From an uncultured Oligoflexia bacterium (GTDB lineage: Bacteria; Bdellovibrionota; Bacteriovoracia; Bacteriovoracales; Bacteriovoracaceae): a stretch of 44,053 nt of DNA. Positions 1 through 7,255 of the stretch are shown piece after piece. The notes beneath the pieces are model-generated. The model was not told the origin of the DNA and ran no database searches. It saw only the letters and a list, made by a program, of their open reading frames with translations. The translations under genes were made by a program, and so were the position numbers. The number at the start of each line of letters is the position of its first letter. Position 1 is the first letter of the stretch. The DNA lies in the NCBI GenBank assembly GCA_937120495.1, contig CAKZJW010000105.1, forward strand, positions 1-44,053, given 5' to 3'.

Positions 1-269
1 TATTGAACTTGTCTTTCTTCTTTTCAATCTTACGCAGCTCAGCAATCGCGGCATTCAAGTCTGGCTTAGCACCGGAATCTTCTGGTGGCTGGATATATTC
101 CTGCACCTTAGTCAGCTGCTTAGCTAGTGTTTGGCTTACACCTGGAAGCTTACGTGATTTACATTCACCGGCCGCCGCTGTACCAAAACCACTTTCAAAA
201 CCTAAGTCTTGAATCACCACACTGGAAATCGCCGGAGCGATAACCAGTGGCAATGCAAGCAGCGAGCTT
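1..269 (-). CDS. 5' part of a GC-rich exported protein, truncated by window edge
   Basis: The minus strand is open from about base 269 to the window edge. It reads as an N-terminal region with a hydrophobic signal-like stretch (VKSSLLALPLVIAPAISS), then AAAGECKSRKLPG and a charged segment with KQLTKVQEYIQPPEDSG and AELRKIEKKKDKF. The arrangement (signal peptide, one early Cys, KxP, then a helical repeat beginning) resembles periplasmic TPR proteins found beside TonB/ExbBD systems in marine gammaproteobacteria. That is recall, not a search. GC is near 50 percent here against about one third in most of the window. The plus-strand frame at 3-212 is a shadow of this one. No convincing start codon lies upstream, because the sequence changes character at about 270, so the gene is cut at both ends. 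Confidence 0.45.
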
Positions 270-647
270 TTGACGAATTTAGCAATTCTCAATTTCCATA
301 AAAAAGAATATAATCAAGTCATTACTTTGCTTCGAGATATGACTTATCGAGATGTTTTTGATGGACTTCAAGGTCGTTGGTTATTAGTAAAAACTTATTA
401 CGAATTAGATGAATATGATGCTTTAGATGCCTTGATTGATAGTTTCAGAATCTTTCTACGTCGAAATAAATCTATTTCAAAAAGTTATCAAAAAATGTAT
501 ATGAATGCGATTAAGTTTTTGCAAAGAATCATTAAAATTCCTTATGAAAGCAAAGCATCTGCTGAAAAACTTCACCTTCAGATTAAAGATTGTCAGCCGA
601 TTGCCGAACGCAATTGGTTATTAACGAAGCTGACAGAAGCTCGATAA
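270..647 (+). CDS. C-terminal fragment of a TPR-like protein
   Basis: About 125 residues with helical-repeat spacing (NLAILNFHKKEYNQVITLLRD, then GRWLLVKTYYELDEYDALDALIDSF) ending in LLTKLTEAR and a stop. Such pairs of short amphipathic helices are usual for tetratricopeptide repeats, and the style (FHKKEY, YYELDEYD) recalls large TPR proteins of Bacteroidota such as Saprospiria. The apparent first codon is a TTG inside the junction with the GC-rich sequence at 1-269. It is therefore almost certainly not a real start, and the gene has lost its N-terminus there. It converges on the MOSC fragment beyond the intron, sharing the terminator at 842-877. Confidence 0.5.
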   Translation: MTNLAILNFHKKEYNQVITLLRDMTYRDVFDGLQGRWLLVKTYYELDEYDALDALIDSFRIFLRRNKSISKSYQKMYMNAIKFLQRIIKIPYESKASAEKLHLQIKDCQPIAERNWLLTKLTEAR

Positions 648-841
648 ATGAGTCGTTCACTTCGATTTATTGAGGAGTTAGGAATTATTTTCTAAAAAAA
701 TCCATTATTCTTAAAAAGATAAGGAATAAGTGAAAATTAAAGTGACAGTAAAAGTGAAAAAACATATTGAATAACAGTAAGTTATCACTTTGAAAATGTA
801 AATTTATTTAATTTTCGGTTTTAATAGAGATTTTCCAAATT

Positions 842-877
842 AAAAAAGGCAGCATTTTTTCAAATGCTGCCTTTTTT
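842..877 (+). terminator. Rho-independent terminator between convergent genes
   Basis: Perfect 10-bp stem GGCAGCATTT / AAATGCTGCC with a TTTC loop, an A-run before it and TTTTTT after it, so it can work on both strands. It lies about 195 bp after the TPR-like fragment and faces the MOSC fragment. The group IIC intron begins at the next base after the T-tract. Confidence 0.9.
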
Positions 878-1307
878 GTGTGCCATACATGGTAAATTAC
901 TATAAGGTTAAAGTCCTGAACAAGCCCTTTGAGTGGGGAATTGTTAGCCAAAGACAAGGGTGTTTCTCGTGAGGGAAAATCTGAAGGAAGTCTTACAGCA
1001 AAAGTCGAGTTCTGACGAACAGAAACTAAGTACAAGGCATAATATAAGGATAATTCGGCAATGAACGAAGAAGTCCAAAACACTCAACGGAATTATATTG
1101 TGTAAACTTAGCAGAATAGACGGGAAGTAAATTATCTTACTGTGGGAGATCTTAATTATGAGAGTGATTAAGAAGTCAGCCGAGGTCATAGTACCCTTTA
1201 AGTCTGTAAATTGTGGCAACTGAGATACCGTACCAACGGACAATATACAGAAAGGGAAAGGACTGAATCTTTAAGTACAAAGAATTTTTTTTTTAAGAGT
1301 GTTAAAT

Positions 1308-2726
1308 ATGCAAACATCCGAAAAACGAGGAAAAGTTGGACAGAGGTATCTTCATGAAGGAGAAGAATGGACAGGTATCGTACCAATATTGGAGGGTTCA
1401 GCGGTAAGCTATGCTCAAAGAAGATTGGTGGACGAGTATGAGACAGGTCGAGCAAAAGAAATAGCTTTGACATCCAATTTGATGGAAGAGGTTATCTCCT
1501 TAAGCAATTTGGAGCAAGCTCTGAAACGAGTAAAATCGAACAAAGGAGGTGCGGGAGTAGATGGAATGACAACGGAAGCCTTAGGAGAGTGGTTTAAGAA
1601 TAATTGGAAGCACTTACAAAAAGACTTACTAAATGGAACGTACAAAGTTGGACAAATAAGAGGCGTAAAGATAGCGAAGCCAAAAGGCGGCTATCGCCAA
1701 TTAGGAATACCAACGGTAAAAGACCGCTTAGTACAACAAGCGATACACCAAATCTTGGAGAAGCTATACGACAAAGACTTTAGTCCGACAAGTTATGGAT
1801 TCAGAAAGGGTAGAAGTGCATCGCAAGCGATAGCACAATTAAGTCATTACATAAGTCAAGAAAATCATTACGTAATAGACATAGATTTATCGAAGTTCTT
1901 TGATGAAGTGAATCACAATAGACTATTAAACCGTTTGAGCCGTCGAATAGGAGATAAACGTTTATTAAAACTGATACATGGCTATTTGAAGGTAGGAATA
2001 TTGGAAAATGGCATGGTGAGCCAACGGATAAAGGGGACACCGCAAGGAAGTCCACTCTCACCATTATTATCGAATATAGTATTAGATGAATTAGACAAAG
2101 AACTCTCCGAACGAGGACATAAATACGTCCGTTACGCAGACGACATTATAATATTAGTCGGCAGTCATACCTCCGCAAAACGAGTAAATGAAAGTATCAC
2201 AAGCTTTATTGAAAATCGCATGAAACTCAAGGTAAACAGAGAAAAGAGCCGTATATGTTTCCCCTTAGACTTAAACTATTTGGGTCACAGGTTTAATAAA
2301 GATGGTTCAATTTACCTAAGTATAGAAAGCGAAAAACGACTAAAAGACAAGATACGAAACGTAACGAAGCGAAATAGAGGAAGAAGTCTGGAACAAGTAA
2401 TAAAAGAACTGAATCTACTATTACGAGGTTGGTTACATTACTTTCGGAAAGCGAAGATGAAAAGCAAGTTGATAAAGATAGAAAGTTGGCTACAACGCCG
2501 ACTACGATGCTATCGGCTAAAACAATGCAAACGACCAATAGGAATGATGCGATTTTTACATCGTTTAGGAATACCGAAGAAACGAGCATGGACAACGGCA
2601 GCAAGCCGTAAAGGTTGGTGGCGAAAAGCACTAACTCCTGCAAGCCACGAGGGTATGAATAACAAATGGTTCGAGCGTATTGGTCTATACAGTCTTACGC
2701 AAAACTACTCCTTGTTACACACTTAA
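1308..2726 (+). CDS. ltrA: Group II intron reverse transcriptase/maturase
   Basis: About 472 residues. Reverse-transcriptase motifs run from VKSNKGGAGVDGMT through GIPTVKDRLVQQAI, SYGFRKGRSASQAI, VIDIDLSKFFDEVNH, GTPQGSPLSPLLSN and the catalytic YVRYADDIII. They are followed by the maturase X domain (LLRGWLHYFRKA) and a C-terminus with SRKGWWRKALTP and IGLYSL. There is no HNH endonuclease domain, as usual for class C proteins. It makes the intron RNA fold and splice, and copies it during retromobility. A GTG at 1299 is also in frame; I prefer ATG 1308, although neither has a clear ribosome site. The stop lies 4 bases before domain V. No frameshift or lost catalytic residue is visible. Confidence 0.93.
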   Translation: MQTSEKRGKVGQRYLHEGEEWTGIVPILEGSAVSYAQRRLVDEYETGRAKEIALTSNLMEEVISLSNLEQALKRVKSNKGGAGVDGMTTEALGEWFKNNWKHLQKDLLNGTYKVGQIRGVKIAKPKGGYRQLGIPTVKDRLVQQAIHQILEKLYDKDFSPTSYGFRKGRSASQAIAQLSHYISQENHYVIDIDLSKFFDEVNHNRLLNRLSRRIGDKRLLKLIHGYLKVGILENGMVSQRIKGTPQGSPLSPLLSNIVLDELDKELSERGHKYVRYADDIIILVGSHTSAKRVNESITSFIENRMKLKVNREKSRICFPLDLNYLGHRFNKDGSIYLSIESEKRLKDKIRNVTKRNRGRSLEQVIKELNLLLRGWLHYFRKAKMKSKLIKIESWLQRRLRCYRLKQCKRPIGMMRFLHRLGIPKKRAWTTAASRKGWWRKALTPASHEGMNNKWFERIGLYSLTQNYSLLHT

Positions 2727-2730
2727 AGAA

Positions 2731-2760
2731 ACCGCCAAGTACGAGAGTACGCTTGGTGGT
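2731..2760 (+). ncRNA. Group II intron domain V
   Basis: A 30-nt hairpin. A 9-bp lower helix (ACCGCCAAG with CUUGGUGGU, one G-U pair) is followed by a two-base bulge on the 3' side, a 3-bp upper helix and a GAGA tetraloop of GNRA type. The catalytic triad reads CGC rather than the commoner AGC, and the upper helix is short. Both are class C traits, as in the Oceanobacillus intron. The J5/6 linker and domain VI follow at 2761-2812. Confidence 0.88.
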
Positions 2761-2822
2761 GTGAGAGGACGAAAAGGTAGAAGGTAAACTTCTCCCTTTT
2801 CTCCTACTCGATTAATTTTCAA

Positions 2823-3302
2823 TTATCCATTTTTAATTTTCAATTCCTCCCCAACTTCCAAAACCTCTCCAACATTTTGTGGAATAACATTTTGTCCAAA
2901 AAGTATTTTTCTATTAATTCTTCGATAAGAAACCAAAGTTTTTAAAGGTTCAATTCCAACTTCTGCCGTCGCTTGATTGGTGGTTGTAATGCCGCATCTT
3001 GCACAAGGTTTTACGCCTAATAATTCAGCTTTATTAATAGAAAATACTTTCAATTCATCTTCTTGATGTGGAAATCCGCCTGTAAATACTAAGTTTGGGC
3101 GAAAACGGTTCATCGGAAGTGGCGTTTCTAATTTTTCATTCAAATTATATTCCTTTGAATAATCTGGGTAATAAATATAATCTAAGGTTTCATTCAAGAC
3201 TTTTTTGTTACCAGAGTAATTTATTACACTTACAATAGGCAAAATCAATAAACCAAAAATTGCGATAAGATTCAGTTTATTTGTTGGTTTAAATTGTTCA
3301 TC
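2823..3302 (-). pseudogene. C-terminal MOSC-domain fragment joined to an unrelated N-terminal membrane segment
   Basis: From about 3145 down to the stop, the minus strand encodes a typical end of a YcbX-like MOSC protein: LETPLPMNRFRPNLVF, GVKPCARCGITTTNQ with the conserved Cys, EPLKTLVSYRR and LFGQNV. MOSC proteins bind or transfer molybdenum cofactor/sulfur. Upstream, where FADGxP-type sequence would be expected, the frame instead reads a hydrophobic helix (LNLIAIFGLLILPIVSV) and YIYYPDYSKEYN, followed by a stop at 3303-3305. No ATG starts this frame and the only in-frame candidate is a TTG at 3248. This is therefore a gene end fused to part of another gene. Whether this is a real rearrangement or an assembly join cannot be told here. 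Confidence 0.6.
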
Positions 3303-3440
3303 CTAAACTCCTTGATTTAACCTGTTGAACGTTTTTTCTTGAAAGTCTTTTTTTTGAATCTTCCTTAATTCAATTTCGAATAATCCTTTTTCGAAACCCT
3401 TTCTTCCATCATTTCTTAACTTGTTTTGGCATCTTGCCAT
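3303..3440 (-). CDS. Possible small protein downstream of sigma-54 promoter
   Basis: A 45-residue frame starting at ATG 3440 (MARCQNKLRNDGRKGFEKG ... FNRLNQGV). It is rich in Lys and Arg, and its stop sits directly before the membrane-segment frame described at 2823-3302. It begins about 43 bases downstream of the -12 element of the sigma-54 promoter. It has no recognised family, no clear ribosome site, and could be untranslated leader. It is listed because it is the only sizeable frame that promoter could serve before the next junction. Confidence 0.2.
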   Translation of the reverse strand: MARCQNKLRNDGRKGFEKGLFEIELRKIQKKDFQEKTFNRLNQGV

Positions 3441-3621
3441 TTACCCGTATCAGCCATCCTAGCCGCTTACACCCAGATATAAAGCAAGGTCCGTGCCAAA
3501 AATGAATTTGTGCTTTTTCAACAACTTAGCTTAAAAAAAGAGAATATAACGCGTGGTGCACTTTGACGAAAGGACAATTTGGCCAGGGCCTAATGGCACC
3601 TTAAGGTATATTTAGCTGAAT
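3441..3621. other. Gene-free stretch with sigma-54 promoter; probable junction into the main genome
   Basis: No convincing coding frame. It holds the sigma-54 promoter and, at about 3570-3585, the short GC-rich element GGCCAGGGCC. Composition is less AT-rich than the genes to the right. Somewhere between here and the stop of the next gene at 3622 the sequence changes from the mosaic left end to the uniform central genome. I cannot place the boundary to the base. Confidence 0.4.
3483..3499 (-). promoter_or_regulatory. Sigma-54 (RpoN) promoter
   Basis: The minus strand reads TTGGCACGGACCTTGCT, an essentially perfect match to the -24/-12 consensus TGGCAC-N5-TTGC. GG is at 3496-3497 and GC at 3484-3485, with correct spacing. 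It points leftward into 3303-3440 and the broken reading frame beyond. Sigma-54 promoters need an enhancer-binding activator; bases 3500-3600 would hold its site, but I see no clear palindrome I would name. Confidence 0.75.
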
Positions 3622-4014
3622 TTAGTAGATTCCGACTTGGTTTCCAATATAATTGATCGCTTTTGAATCAAATTTATGAATATTAGCCCTAAAGCATACA
3701 TTTCTATAAACAGAGATATCTTTTTTATAAAGGATCAGCTCAGACAGGCTACAAAAGACATTGCCTCTAAATTTGCCATTTTTAGAAGTATATAGAAAAT
3801 CAATTATGCCATTTTTCTCAATTCTTAGTATATCTAAATCATCTGAACTTTTTGGATGAAACTCAGGGTGAGCTTTTGATACGATATTGCTTATAGCTAT
3901 AAACGCATTGTTTTTAACAAGCTTATAGTCAAACTTAGTTTTTTTGTGGGCAAGAGTATTAGTTGAAACACAAGCCAATGCAAGTAACACTGTCTTCAGT
4001 TTAGACATACTCAT
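3622..4014 (-). CDS. Small exported protein of unknown function
   Basis: 130 residues with a clear signal peptide (MSMSKLKTVLLALACVSTNTLA, cleavage likely after LA). The mature part is about 108 residues with two cysteines (FCSL and VCFR) that could form a disulfide in the periplasm. I do not recognise a family. The start may be ATG 4014 or the second ATG at 4008; both lie inside the end of the FliG-like gene (stop 4001), so the two are probably translated together. It is the last gene of the hldD, fliG-like, exported-protein run on the minus strand. Sequence beyond its stop is of different character. Confidence 0.6.
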   Translation of the reverse strand: MSMSKLKTVLLALACVSTNTLAHKKTKFDYKLVKNNAFIAISNIVSKAHPEFHPKSSDDLDILRIEKNGIIDFLYTSKNGKFRGNVFCSLSELILYKKDISVYRNVCFRANIHKFDSKAINYIGNQVGIY

Positions 4015-4423
4015 CTCCCTCTTTAGAGAGCACTAATGTTCCAGCATTTACTTTTTCTTGCATTATTTTAGTTATCTTCTCTTGGGCTTCAGTAACCTCT
4101 GAAACTTTTCTAGGTTTTCCTTTAAGTCCATCTTCTATATCGAGTTTAATTCCAGTTGAAACCATAGACATAAGCTTTTCAACGATTTCTGAATCAACAG
4201 TTCTAAGAGCAAGACCAAATTCTTCTAGATTCACATCACGAAGAAGCCCCACAAGTTGAGCAGAAGAGCAGTATTGTAAATCCTCAATAGTAATCAAACT
4301 ATCTTCAAGCATCTGTGCCATTAAAGGATCTTGTTTGCGAATTTTTTCAATTAAGTTAGTGGCCTCATCGGCACCAAGAATTTGAAGCATCTTTACAGCT
4401 TCATCAAATCCACCCTTAAACAT
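4001..4423 (-). CDS. Stand-alone FliG C-terminal domain-like protein
   Basis: 140 residues covering only the middle/C-terminal part of the flagellar switch protein FliG. It contains a DLQYCSSAQLVGLLRDVN segment (FliG has FEDL..LDDRSIQLLLREV), LEEFGLALRTVDSEIVEKLMS (LALALKGAxxELxEKIFxN), then RKVSEVTEAQEKITKIMQEKVNAG (VRLSDVExAQQxIxxIxRxLxxxG). In FliG this domain contacts the stator MotA/MotB and carries the torque helix; full FliG is about 330 residues. Here the N-terminal FliF-binding and FliM-binding parts are missing and there are no flagellar neighbours. The gene starts one base after hldD, using the GGAG that overlaps the hldD stop. The role is unknown; a switch-independent or adapter role is inference. 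Confidence 0.8.
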   Translation of the reverse strand: MFKGGFDEAVKMLQILGADEATNLIEKIRKQDPLMAQMLEDSLITIEDLQYCSSAQLVGLLRDVNLEEFGLALRTVDSEIVEKLMSMVSTGIKLDIEDGLKGKPRKVSEVTEAQEKITKIMQEKVNAGTLVLSKEGDEYV

Positions 4424-4424
4424 A

Positions 4425-5423
4425 TTATCTCCTAGAGTTTAATCTTTGATCATCACAAGCGAGATGATTCTTAACATAATCCTCAACTCCCTCTTCTAGA
4501 GAATGAAATTTAAAGTCAGGGAAGATGTTTAGTAACTTATCTGTCTTTGCCTCTGTATAATATTGATACTGATCCCTTAGAGCTTCTGGCATTTCGATAA
4601 ATTCGATATTCTCTTCTTTTCCCATAGCTTTAAAGCTAGCAGAAACGAGATCTTTAAAACTTCTGGCCACACCTGTTCCAAGATTTATAATTCCATTCTT
4701 ACCCGAATGATCTTCATGCGTAAGTGCAAGCATAGCATTTACACAATCTTTAACATAAACAAAGTCTCTTAATTGTCCGCCATCAGCATACTTGTCTTTA
4801 TAAGACTTAAAGAGCTTCATTTTTCCAGTATCATTGATTTGATTAAATGCCTGAGCAACAACTGATTTCATATTTCCTTTATGATATTCATTTGGCCCGT
4901 AAACATTAAAAAACTTCACACCATACCACTTCGGAGGAGTATCGTTTTGTTTTAATGCCCATTCATCAACTAATTGTTTTGAATAACCATAAGCATTTAA
5001 TGGCATTAACTTATCAACTGAATCATGAGAATCATTATAACCATTTTCACCTGCACCATAAGTTGCAGCACTTGAAGCGTAAACAAGTGGCACATTATAT
5101 TCAGTACACATACTAAAAATGATCTTTGTATAGTCCACATTATTATACATTAAATAATCAACATCTCTCTCTGTTGTAGATGAGCAAGCTCCCATATGGT
5201 ATACGGCTTTAATTTCACACTCTTCAAATACAGAGTACAAAACGTCGCTTTGGATAAACTCATCAGCGTGTATGTATTCAGAGTAATACAAACCACGAAG
5301 ATTAAGCCACTTATCATCATCCTCAAGACGATCAATACAAATAATATCCGTTATACCTTTGTCATTTAGACTCTTAATAATACAACTTCCAATAAACCCT
5401 GCAGCACCTGTTACGATATACAT
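4425..5423 (-). CDS. hldD: ADP-L-glycero-D-manno-heptose 6-epimerase
   Basis: 332 residues, normal for the family. It is a short-chain dehydrogenase-like sugar epimerase with an N-terminal Rossmann motif TGAAGFIGSCII, early specificity sequence IDRLEDDDKWLNLRGL, and YGYSKQLVDEW carrying the catalytic Tyr-x3-Lys. It also has KFFNVYGPNEYHKGNMKSVV and GGQLRDFVYVKDC. It converts the D,D- to the L,D-heptose nucleotide used to build the inner core of LPS in the cytoplasm. The gene starts at ATG 5423 behind AAAGGA and heads a run with the FliG-like and exported-protein genes, divergent from speE. A GT9 heptosyltransferase-like gene that could use the product lies at 22112. Confidence 0.95.
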   Translation of the reverse strand: MYIVTGAAGFIGSCIIKSLNDKGITDIICIDRLEDDDKWLNLRGLYYSEYIHADEFIQSDVLYSVFEECEIKAVYHMGACSSTTERDVDYLMYNNVDYTKIIFSMCTEYNVPLVYASSAATYGAGENGYNDSHDSVDKLMPLNAYGYSKQLVDEWALKQNDTPPKWYGVKFFNVYGPNEYHKGNMKSVVAQAFNQINDTGKMKLFKSYKDKYADGGQLRDFVYVKDCVNAMLALTHEDHSGKNGIINLGTGVARSFKDLVSASFKAMGKEENIEFIEMPEALRDQYQYYTEAKTDKLLNIFPDFKFHSLEEGVEDYVKNHLACDDQRLNSRR

Positions 5424-5499
5424 ATTCTTTCCTTTAACTTTTATTTATACTAAAATCTACCACGATAAATAGAGATTAAAAACTTGAAAGGATAATGCA

Positions 5500-6354
5500 A
5501 TGCTAAAAGATGGTTGGTTTTATGAGCGCTCATTTCACGAAACATTTTCAATGGGTTGGAAGGTAAAAAAAGTACTTCATTCAGAACAATCTAAGTATCA
5601 AAAGATTGATGTCCTTGAAACTGATGCCGTGGGTAAGCTTCTGTTACTTGATGGAAAAACAATGGTTAGTAATCTAGATGAATTTGTTTATCACGAAGTT
5701 ATGGCCCATATTCCCTACGCCGTTTCTAGAAAATGTGAAAAGGTTTTAATTATTGGCGGTGGTGATGGCGGTGTTGTTAGGGAATTCGCAAAGCACGAAA
5801 GTATCAAGCAGATTGATCTTGTCGAAATAGACGAGAGAGTAATCGAGGTATCAAAAGAGTTTTTTCCAGAATGCACAAGTGCTTTAAATGATAAAAGAGT
5901 AAATATACTTGCCCAAGATGGATTTGCTTTTATTAAGTCTAAAAAAAATGAATACGATATTATAATTATAGATTCAACTGATCCCGAAGACTTTGCTTCA
6001 GGTCTTTTTACAAGTGAGTTTTACACTGACGTTTATAACGCCCTAACTGATGAGGGTATTATGATGAATCAAACTGAAAATCCTTTCCTAGATGAATGGG
6101 ATATTAAAAGCATCTACACTAATATGAGATCTTCTTTTCCCTTTGTTCAATCCTTTACTGCACCTATGAGTATTTACCCCGGTGTCTTTTGGACATTTGG
6201 TTTTTCTTCAAAAAAATATATGGGAACAAATATAAATCCAGAAAAAAGATATGAGATGCAAAAAATTGAAAGAGACTTAAAATGGTATAATCTAGACTGG
6301 CATAGAGGTGCATTTTTAATTAGTAATTTCCATAAAAAGAAAATCGGACTATAG
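5500..6354 (+). CDS. speE: Spermidine synthase
   Basis: 284 residues, typical size. It transfers aminopropyl from decarboxylated SAM to putrescine. It shows the N-terminal HSEQSKYQKIDVLET and DGKTMVSNLDEFVYHEVMAH segments, the nucleotide-binding GGGDGGVVREFAKH, the acidic VEIDERVIEVSKEFFP, and the active-site IIIDSTDPEDFASGLFTSEFY with the conserved Asp residues. The start ATG 5500 follows AAAGGATAATGCA. The next gene, speB, begins 8 bases after its stop, so the last two steps to spermidine are co-expressed. No S-adenosylmethionine or arginine decarboxylase is in this window. Confidence 0.96.
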   Translation: MLKDGWFYERSFHETFSMGWKVKKVLHSEQSKYQKIDVLETDAVGKLLLLDGKTMVSNLDEFVYHEVMAHIPYAVSRKCEKVLIIGGGDGGVVREFAKHESIKQIDLVEIDERVIEVSKEFFPECTSALNDKRVNILAQDGFAFIKSKKNEYDIIIIDSTDPEDFASGLFTSEFYTDVYNALTDEGIMMNQTENPFLDEWDIKSIYTNMRSSFPFVQSFTAPMSIYPGVFWTFGFSSKKYMGTNINPEKRYEMQKIERDLKWYNLDWHRGAFLISNFHKKKIGL

Positions 6355-6361
6355 GACTTAT

Positions 6362-7255
6362 ATGAAAGATCAAAGTATAAAGGTTTTAGCCAATATGGAG
6401 ATGAGTAAGCCTTTTATTGGAACAAGGTATAGCGAAGCAATTTATAAAAACTCTACTCATATCATGGGTTTTTGTTTTGATGGGACGACTTCTTTTCGTC
6501 CAGGTGCACGCTTTGGACCAGATGCACTTCGAGATGCTTCTTTTGGGCTTGAAACCTACTCTCCTTACCAAGATTTAGATATAGAGGAGTTTTCTATTAT
6601 TGACTGTGGAAATCTTCCCATCTATCCAAGTAAGTGGAAGCTTACAAATGACTACTTTCATGGAATGACTCAAGACCTTGATTTAAAAAAAGACAATATT
6701 AAATTCTTAGTTCTTGGTGGTGAACATTCAATATCATATGGCCCTATTCGATTGGCCTTAGATAACTATGATGATCTTTGTCTTATACATCTAGATGCAC
6801 ATGCTGATTTTAGAGATGGCTACTTAGAGGAGAAATTTTCTCATGCCTCAATAATGAGAAGAGTCTATGATCACTTCACTGAAAAGAACACTCTTATTCA
6901 ATACGGTATTCGCTCAGGAACCAAAGAAGAGTTTGAGTTTATGAAAGAGAAAGATACTCTTGCAAAAAGCTTAGAAGCTTTTATTGAAAGAGTTGAAGCT
7001 ATCAATAGTACTCGCCCAATTTATCTAACACTAGACTTAGACTTTTTTGATCCGGCCTTTATGCCTGGAACAGGAACACCAGAAGCTGGTGGAGAGAATT
7101 TTCATTCATTTATAAAATTGATTAAAGTTCTAAAAGAGAAAAATCTTGTGGGAGCTGATATTGTTGAACTTGCTCCAATGATTGATGCAACTGGGAATTC
7201 TTCAGCTTTTGCCTCAAAGGTTGCTCGAGAAGTTTTACTCGCTCTTCAAAAGTAA
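6362..7255 (+). CDS. speB: Agmatinase (ureohydrolase family)
   Basis: 297 residues. All Mn ligands of the arginase/agmatinase family are present: GGEHSI (H122), HLDAHAD (D145, H147, D149) and LDLDFFDPAFMPGTGTPEAGG (D225, D227). Agmatinase hydrolyses agmatine to putrescine and urea in the cytoplasm. The pairing with speE just upstream supports agmatinase over arginase. The start ATG 6362 has AGGA in front. It converges with the ankyrin-permease gene with no space between the stops (7255/7256) and no evident terminator hairpin. A second, different ureohydrolase lies at 13267. Confidence 0.92.
   Translation: MKDQSIKVLANMEMSKPFIGTRYSEAIYKNSTHIMGFCFDGTTSFRPGARFGPDALRDASFGLETYSPYQDLDIEEFSIIDCGNLPIYPSKWKLTNDYFHGMTQDLDLKKDNIKFLVLGGEHSISYGPIRLALDNYDDLCLIHLDAHADFRDGYLEEKFSHASIMRRVYDHFTEKNTLIQYGIRSGTKEEFEFMKEKDTLAKSLEAFIERVEAINSTRPIYLTLDLDFFDPAFMPGTGTPEAGGENFHSFIKLIKVLKEKNLVGADIVELAPMIDATGNSSAFASKVAREVLLALQK

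Larger units (their letters stand above)
878..2812 (+). mobile_element. Group IIC (class C) self-splicing intron, apparently complete
   Basis: The 5' end GTGTGCC fits the group II GUGYG consensus. The 3' end CCTACTCGAT fits domain VI with a candidate branch-point A at 2806, about seven bases from the end. Domain V (2731-2760) and the maturase ORF (1308-2726, in domain IV) lie where expected. Bases 878-1307 would form domains I-III. The short distal stem of domain V, the CGC triad, the endonuclease-less maturase, and insertion exactly behind a terminator T-tract all match class C introns, which are known to use terminator hairpins as targets. The 3' boundary could be 2812 or 2813. Removing the intron rejoins the terminator to TAATTTTCAATTATCC just before the end of the MOSC fragment. 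Both ends and all key parts are present, so it may be active. Confidence 0.9.

Noticed and set aside
3..212. Open plus-strand frame with a signal-like start
   Set aside because: The minus strand of the same bases encodes a better protein (signal peptide, GC-rich third positions); the plus frame is its shadow.
808..1645. Several minus-strand open frames over the intron 5' part
   Set aside because: They lie in the structured RNA of the intron or opposite its maturase and have no protein features.
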